Origin: Panorpa germanica
Taxonomy: Eukaryota; Arthropoda; Insecta; Mecoptera; Panorpidae
Assembly (NCBI GenBank): GCA_963678705.1
Contig: OY783207.1
Location: 24,588,001-24,652,000, forward strand
DNA: 64,000 bases
Reading direction: 5' to 3'
Shown: one piece after another, positions 58,573 to 64,000 of the stretch
Layout of the letters: the number at the start of each line of letters is the position of its first letter
Position numbering within the stretch: the first letter of the stretch is position 1
The notes under the pieces: generated by a model
What the model saw: only the letters and a program-made list of their open reading frames with translations
Told to the model about the DNA's origin: nothing
The model's database searches: none
Position numbers and translations under genes: made by a program

Positions 58573-58743
58573 AGGCCCTCAGCACAAGACGCGACTGGTT
58601 GCAAACCTTAGCCCCGAATCTGCCCGAACCGAATGTGATTACAACGGTGTTGTTAGTAAAACGAACGAACGTGTTTACGAGTGAAATAAAACACACGGCA
58701 CGAACGTAACTAAACTGATTTTAACTGACTGGCTGGAGGGCCT
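58573..58743. mobile_element. AGG-ended small TIR element, copy 2
   Basis: The ends are AGGCCCTCAGC and GCTGGAGGGCCT. The internal blocks GACTGGTTGCAAACCTTAGC and CACGGCACGAACGTAACTAA match the inverted right half of 9461-9747. Target duplication uncertain (AA on the right, TA on the left). Confidence 0.55.
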
Positions 58744-59170
58744 AAGGATGCAATAATCACAAATTGCAGAATAAGTTTTGAGCATGCTGGTACTTTTAAT
58801 TGCATAAATACATTTCATTCCAATACCCGTACTCCAGGCTCCAGGCTCCAGGACTCAGCTGGATAAACACAATTTGCTTTCATATCTATCTTTGCTTTCC
58901 ATGTGATTTACGACCGTTTTCTCATTGAGATGCAAAGGAAAATTAACATAATTAATTATGCATTTACAAAGTTATCGTTAGCTTGAGTATAACACTTTAT
59001 TTATTGTCACGCACCCCACACACACACACACCCACACATATTATTCGTGGAGCGAGTCTATTAAACCAAAAATGTTTCTTTACTTTCACTTCAGGTTTAT
59101 GCTATTGATCTTACGCTGTTTATGAAAGTTTATGATTATGGTACATCTGTACATACTCAATTTAACTTAA
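58744..59170. other. No gene seen
   Basis: It holds a GGCTCCAGGCTCCAGG duplication at 58842-58857 and (CA)n at 59014-59030. There is no supported exon. Confidence 0.4.
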
Positions 59171-59845
59171 CGGGGGGTGTAAGAAGTCAACTTTTTTTTT
59201 TATTTATTTATATTAATGTACAACATATTAAGTTTATTGTGTATAAATTTGAAGACGATTAGAGTAAAACTGTCGGAGATATAGAGTTTTATATCTTCAC
59301 TTCTCTGGTCTGCTTTCGTGTTACTTTAAAACTTTTAAATGCGGTTTCTCACACATTGCTTTTTCAGAGTCGGTGCCCTTTCTAGCTCAAAATCTACGGG
59401 ACCGATTCTTTTGAAATTTTGCACACTCTTTCTTTACATAATTACCGAGGTAAAGCGGTCGAGTTTTTTTTATTTTTTTATTTTAACGTAATTTAAAATA
59501 ACAAAGTTTCTGATTTTTCATGAAAAATCGGTATTTTGACTTTTAAGTGCTGTAAAAAATTGATAAATCAGAAACTTATCAACTAATGAAATTATTTTGG
59601 TTTTTCACTTTCAGAAAATCCAGTGATGAGTTATGAGTGGCACCGCAATGTGACTTTTTTTTGTGACGTCAGCGGAGATTCGCTGTCAATGCCTCATTTC
59701 TTGATATTTATTTATGAAAATTTCACAAAGTATTCTTCAACTGTCATTTTATCATGTAGTAATTATAGAAATAATTATATATTAACTGTGTCGTCCAAAA
59801 ACATTATTGAAAATATGCTTCTTTTTTATCGTTTTGACTTAACTA
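59171..59845 (+). repeat. G-capped ~700-bp element, copy 7
   Basis: Begins CGGGGGGTGTAAGAAGTCAAC and ends TTTTGACTTAACTAAAAT. The shared frame starting MMSYEWHRNVTFFCDV is open for 76 codons. A block of roughly 25 bases (GACAGCGTTACCTGCAG in other copies) is missing near 59570. Confidence 0.8.
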
Positions 59846-62800
59846 AAATATAGAAAATATAACTGTAGTCCGGAGATCGAACCTGAAGACACTACACACT
59901 ACAAACTACACTACCACTACCACTACGAATATTTTATTGTATAATTTCTCAGTACATATATTAGTTCCTGTCAAACAATGTAAGAAGAACTTGTCTCAAA
60001 GTTATAGTCAATAAATAAATGTAGAATAATTTTAATTAAAATTTATAGATGATGAAACTATACATAGTTTGAAATTAAGCCAGATGAATTTATCGCTTTA
60101 TCGCTGACATCTAGCGATCTTCTGACGTATAAATACTTGGCGAATTATATTGTAGCCAAGATGGAAGGTGCGACTAGATGCTGGAACCTGGATGCTGGAA
60201 GATGGAAGATGGAAGATGGAGAACGGAAGAACTGAGACTGAGAAGGACACAATCTTGTTATAAAGTTTAACTTTCAGATGCTATCAACCTTTTATTATAA
60301 GAGTTAGTTGAAGATAAAACATGCCTTCAAGGGCTGAAAGAAAACTCTCTTATATTACAAAGAATGATAATATTTATTATTGTTTGACTGAAGAAGTTTA
60401 TTACTTTTGAGAACATTCATTTCTTACGTTATGTTCGTTATGCTCTAAAATAAATAACTGCTTCTTTCGTTTTAAATATCTGGGCGTGTCTGGATGTTTA
60501 ACATCAGTTGTTTACTTAAACTAACCTAATTCCCACACACAATTTATTGTAAATTAATTAATATTACAAATGTTTGTTTTTAAAAGAAATTCTAAAGCAT
60601 AACAGTTAGTGAAATTTTAAACTGGGTATACTACCTAGTAATATTTGACAAAATCATTTTTAACTCATTTAGAATTCTGACTTGATTTCTTTTAACGCTG
60701 CAAGCAAAACTTTTTGTCAATTTAATATTATTCTCAAGTGTATTGTTTTAAAATCCAAGTTCTTAAAAATTATGAAGTTACTGGGTTTGTCACTAAAGTG
60801 CGGAAACTTTATCGGAACAACCAAGAGAAGAAGCACAACTTCTCCAGAACAAAACACTCGTACAGTTTAAAAAGTACAACAAATGTCGTACTTCTTGAAA
60901 TCGCTAGAGGAAACAAGTGAAATAGTCGCACTCAAGTCAAAATAAAGTCTTGTTCGGGATTGATTGTCTTGCGCTGGTTCTGGGGCTTGCAGGAGTGGAA
61001 CAATTCAATTAATCCCTGGTTTTAGTTCGCTCTTAAATATATATATATCGTATACTGACAATGTTCTAACTGAAGCGGGGTGTTTGTGTCGTTTACATTA
61101 TACTTACTACATTATAATAACTAAATGTTATATAACAGGTAAACTTTTTAGGTTAAGTAAACCTAAAAGACATGTAATTGTATTTTGCTAGTAGTCTATT
61201 TACAAATATGCTGACGGTAAATTAACTTAATATTCTTTTTAAAATATCAAGTGCGGTAAAAGGGAGACTGGGAGAGGAAATGGCGGCCATGACACCAGAT
61301 TTGATGAGGGTTAGATTAGTTTACATTCACATCATTTTCTAAGAATTTTTCCACTATATTTTGACTCTATATCCATACGTGTATATTGCCCTTAGGTCGT
61401 AACCTTTTGATTGACATCTTATTTGATGGAATATCCAGTGACACATGTGTCCCCTCCCAATGGCGCTTAGCCAACCCTGTTGCTCGTACGACCCTCCAAC
61501 CCACATTCTAGTATTCTCTTGAGTCTGAAGTCTGAAGATATCTGAAGAGATAAATTTATTGTTTGATTAATTCTGGCTGTTAAAATTTAATCCTCTCATT
61601 AAAGTTATCCCATAAAAGATATTTTCCACTTTGAGATACTTATCACACCTTATCCATTAGCATTAGGGCACTTTCCAATCTTTAAATGTCACAAAATAAT
61701 CCCAAAAAGTTGGGTTACATACTGGTCCATGGAAAACGTGAAACGGTACTTTAATCTGCGTATTCTTTCCCGAGGTTTTCCCGTGTGTAGCACGCACACA
61801 TCAGGTCTGGTATTTGCGATATAAGTCGTAGGAAACAAGGGTTAGTTTACTGTTTAATATTGTACGTGGGAACTGTTTCTAATTGGAACTGATGACGAAA
61901 TAAATAGTCTCATGCATTCACATTCCTTGCGAGAGTTAAGATAGCTATGTAATAAAAAAACAACTAGCTACATGTTGTACAAAACTTTGAGGTGTCTTAG
62001 AGGGTAAGCGTTGGATATCAAGAAGCTGGAGCTGGAGCTGGAAGCAATACGAACCATGTGAACTAACTCTTAAAGATTTACAAAGCATAAAACAAGAATA
62101 AACTCTAAAATAAGGGCTCACTATTCGTTATTTAATCTGAAGGGCGTCGTAAAGAAAGATTTCATTATGCTCTAAAGAATGACCGGCTTGGAAATAGGGC
62201 AGGGGTCCTAAATTTAATTTTTCTTATAGCCTATTATCCCCAGCTAAAGTAAAAGAATGGACTGTTGTCTTTTAGAAAATGGACAGGATTCCAATTCTAA
62301 AACCAATTATCAAACCGTACAGACCGGCAGAATATACGACTGTTTGATATAAACAAATTTAGATACAACCAATTTAATTTGGAACGACTTCCTTTATATC
62401 TAATCCTTATTATCCTGTATACTACATACTTAGTATTTATAAGCAGTTCATCAAAGTTACAAATTATATCTGTTTCATATACCAATTTATTTAAATATTT
62501 TTTTTACATGCTCAATTACAGGGTCAATACCCTTCATTATCGTCAAAATCTTCTCGTTACCCCATTTGGGCTAATTTCCCCACTGGGCTAGTGCTTCCTA
62601 AAATAATTGCAAGTTAACAGGCTACACCACTCTGGGACGTTGATTTTGAGAATACAATAATTCCTTTCTACTCCAAGCACGGCGCCAGTGTCTACACAAG
62701 ATGTGTTCCCAACTCCCAGAAATATTCATCACAAAGCTAGATAGCAGCCAAGATGAAGATCATATGAAGCTCACATAAGTTGAATTACTTTCACGATTCA

Positions 62801-63179
62801 TAAAGTTCTGAAGTGAAATTTCACAGAAAATCTAGTTTAATATAAATTTATTTCTCTTTAATAATAAATAAATCTTTCAGGTTGCTATCCAGCTATCCAG
62901 CTATCCCGCTACCTAACTCTAGTTCCGTTTCCATTTCAACTAACGACGCAATAACGGTCGTTATGCGAATATTTTAATTAAACGAATATTTTATCTTCAT
63001 TGTCGAAATCACTTAAAAACAGAGTTATCTATTTAAACTATATTAATATTTGCTGCCATATGAACACTTATGTTCATCAGAGCGATAATTGAAATCTACA
63101 GTGGCTCTCAATCTGTGTAACTATGATTCTGACAGGACCACAGCCATTCTGTACCAAACTGCATTTATCCGAGAATGTT
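59846..63179. other. No gene seen; small tandem words
   Basis: GATGGAA repeats lie at 60191-60222, GGAGCTGGAGCTGG at 62028-62041 and CTATCCAGCTATCCAG at 62886-62902. Open frames of 60-76 codons have no motif or credible splice context. Confidence 0.4.
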
Positions 63180-63273
63180 TGCATAGTAGAATGTACGTAT
63201 GAACCATATTATAAAGACGTACTTAAGAAACCTAGACTTCTTAGGTACACTGGTGTATTGATAAACATTAAAG
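63180..63273 (-). repeat. Right-end fragment of the TA-flanked MITE of 19.55 kb
   Basis: CACTGGTGTATTGATAAACA then TTAAAG followed by TA matches the right arm at 19726-19753. Further left, GTACGTATGAACCAT matches the inverted internal word TATGGTTCATAC of that element. The other arm is absent. Confidence 0.55.
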
Positions 63274-63412
63274 TAGAAACTTCTCCTTAATAAAGTGTGT
63301 TTATGCAAAACATCTCCAATAAATTCTACAGAAACAGTCAAAGATCGCAAGTAGTCTCTTGTAGTTTAAAAGCATTTTTATCCCATAAAATAATATATTC
63401 TTAAAATTACTA

Positions 63413-63655
63413 TAGTTCAAATTACGAGAGTTCGGCGGCGACTCATACTTATCATATGATAAGTATAGATATATATAAGATATTAAACAAGTTGTGGGGT
63501 ATAAACTGCGTACATAACTAAAAAGCACTGACTCACTTATTTTTCTATAATGTATATAGCAACGAATAAGATAAAATTCATTATCGTGTTATAGATTTAT
63601 ACCGCTCTTATAACCTCTTTTAAGTATAAGTCACCGGCGAACGTGATTTGGACTA
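63413..63655 (+). mobile_element. TAGTTCAAAT-ended MITE, complete copy (243 bp)
   Basis: The left end is TAGTTCAAATTACG, then TTCGGCGGCGACTCATACTT. The right end is the imperfect inverted form, AAGTATAAGTCACCGGCGAA then GATTTGGACTA. TA stands directly outside both ends (63411-63412 and 63656-63657), a Tc1/mariner-type duplication. A perfect 22-bp palindrome lies inside at 63445-63466 (ATACTTATCAT and its complement). Related to 47423-47609. Confidence 0.75.
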
Positions 63656-64000
63656 TATCTACTTTTCTTTGAGAATCACTGAGGTATGTTGTAACTCGTT
63701 CGAACAGTGGCGTATATGAACAGGCGTTCAGCACTAAAAGTGTCGCGCAATGAACGGGTAATATCGCCCAATGTTTGATATTACATTTTCAAATTTATTG
63801 AAGTATGATACTACATTCATATTATAGAATTCGCATTCTCTGCTATAAGGGTTGGTTACAATCTACCCTGAAGTCTACCTAGCTACCTATGTGCCCTACG
63901 TAGAGAAGTACATTGTCCTATGTCTCATTATTACAACATACGATGCGAGTATAGCCAACACCTCCTAAATATACAAGGCCTAACTGCGATTTTGTGACGT
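63656..64000. other. No gene seen to the window edge
   Basis: There is no supported feature. Confidence 0.4.

Noticed and set aside
1..64000. tRNA, rRNA, snRNA and CRISPR signals
   Set aside because: GTTCGAATC-type words (for example 22803 and 52012) have no matching acceptor, D or anticodon arms. No regularly spaced direct repeats occur apart from the 142-bp and 110-bp tandems.

Overview
This 64 kb window is AT-rich, intron- and repeat-dominated nuclear DNA from an arthropod, most likely an insect. The grounds are short spliced exons with GT-AG introns and AATAAA signals, (TA)n and (CA)n microsatellites, a copia-type retrotransposon primed by the initiator-tRNA anticodon arm, and a dense crowd of small non-autonomous DNA transposons. 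I cannot name the species.

Layout. Single-copy host genes occupy little. On the minus strand, 15.6-17.9 kb holds two 3' gene ends: a two-exon gene encoding 182 aa (17181-17803, with a 5' leader exon to 17899) and, downstream, two terminal exons of a second reading frame (15722-16317). Neither protein was recognised. On the plus strand, 21845-21926 looks like the first coding exon of a secreted or membrane protein (signal peptide, then a phase-1 donor). A plus-strand leader exon may also end at 676. Between the minus-strand gene and the plus-strand signal-peptide exon lies a candidate initiator at 18.83 kb. No other host exon could be supported; the rest reads as intron or intergenic DNA.

The best-defined object is a complete copia-type element on the minus strand (35820-40118). 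It has two identical 122-bp LTRs, a 5-bp target duplication, a primer-binding site, a polypurine tract and one uninterrupted 1312-aa Gag-Pol reading frame, so it inserted recently and may still be active.

The rest of the supported structure is repeats, which can be sorted within the window alone into families. (a) A ~700-bp G-capped element, seven copies. (b) A 212-262 bp element ending CCCAGTAAAC with 2-bp A/T target duplications, four copies, one of them nested cleanly in family (a). (c) A hAT-type MITE with 8-bp duplications, three copies. (d) A dispersed element whose core is a 142-bp unit present 1, 2 or 4 times. (e) Two inverted copies of a ~600-bp GGGCTTGTGTCC element. (f) A PIF/Harbinger-like MITE. 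(g) A foldback element with ~165-bp arms. (h) A TTAAAA-flanked element. (i) Two TA-flanked small MITE families. (j) A 116-bp GCTGATTTCAAATCTG element, two copies and a relic. (k) An AGG-ended element pair. There are also a tandem 110-bp duplication at 45.25 kb and a decayed retroelement protease fragment at 5.1 kb. I found no tRNA, rRNA or CRISPR array.
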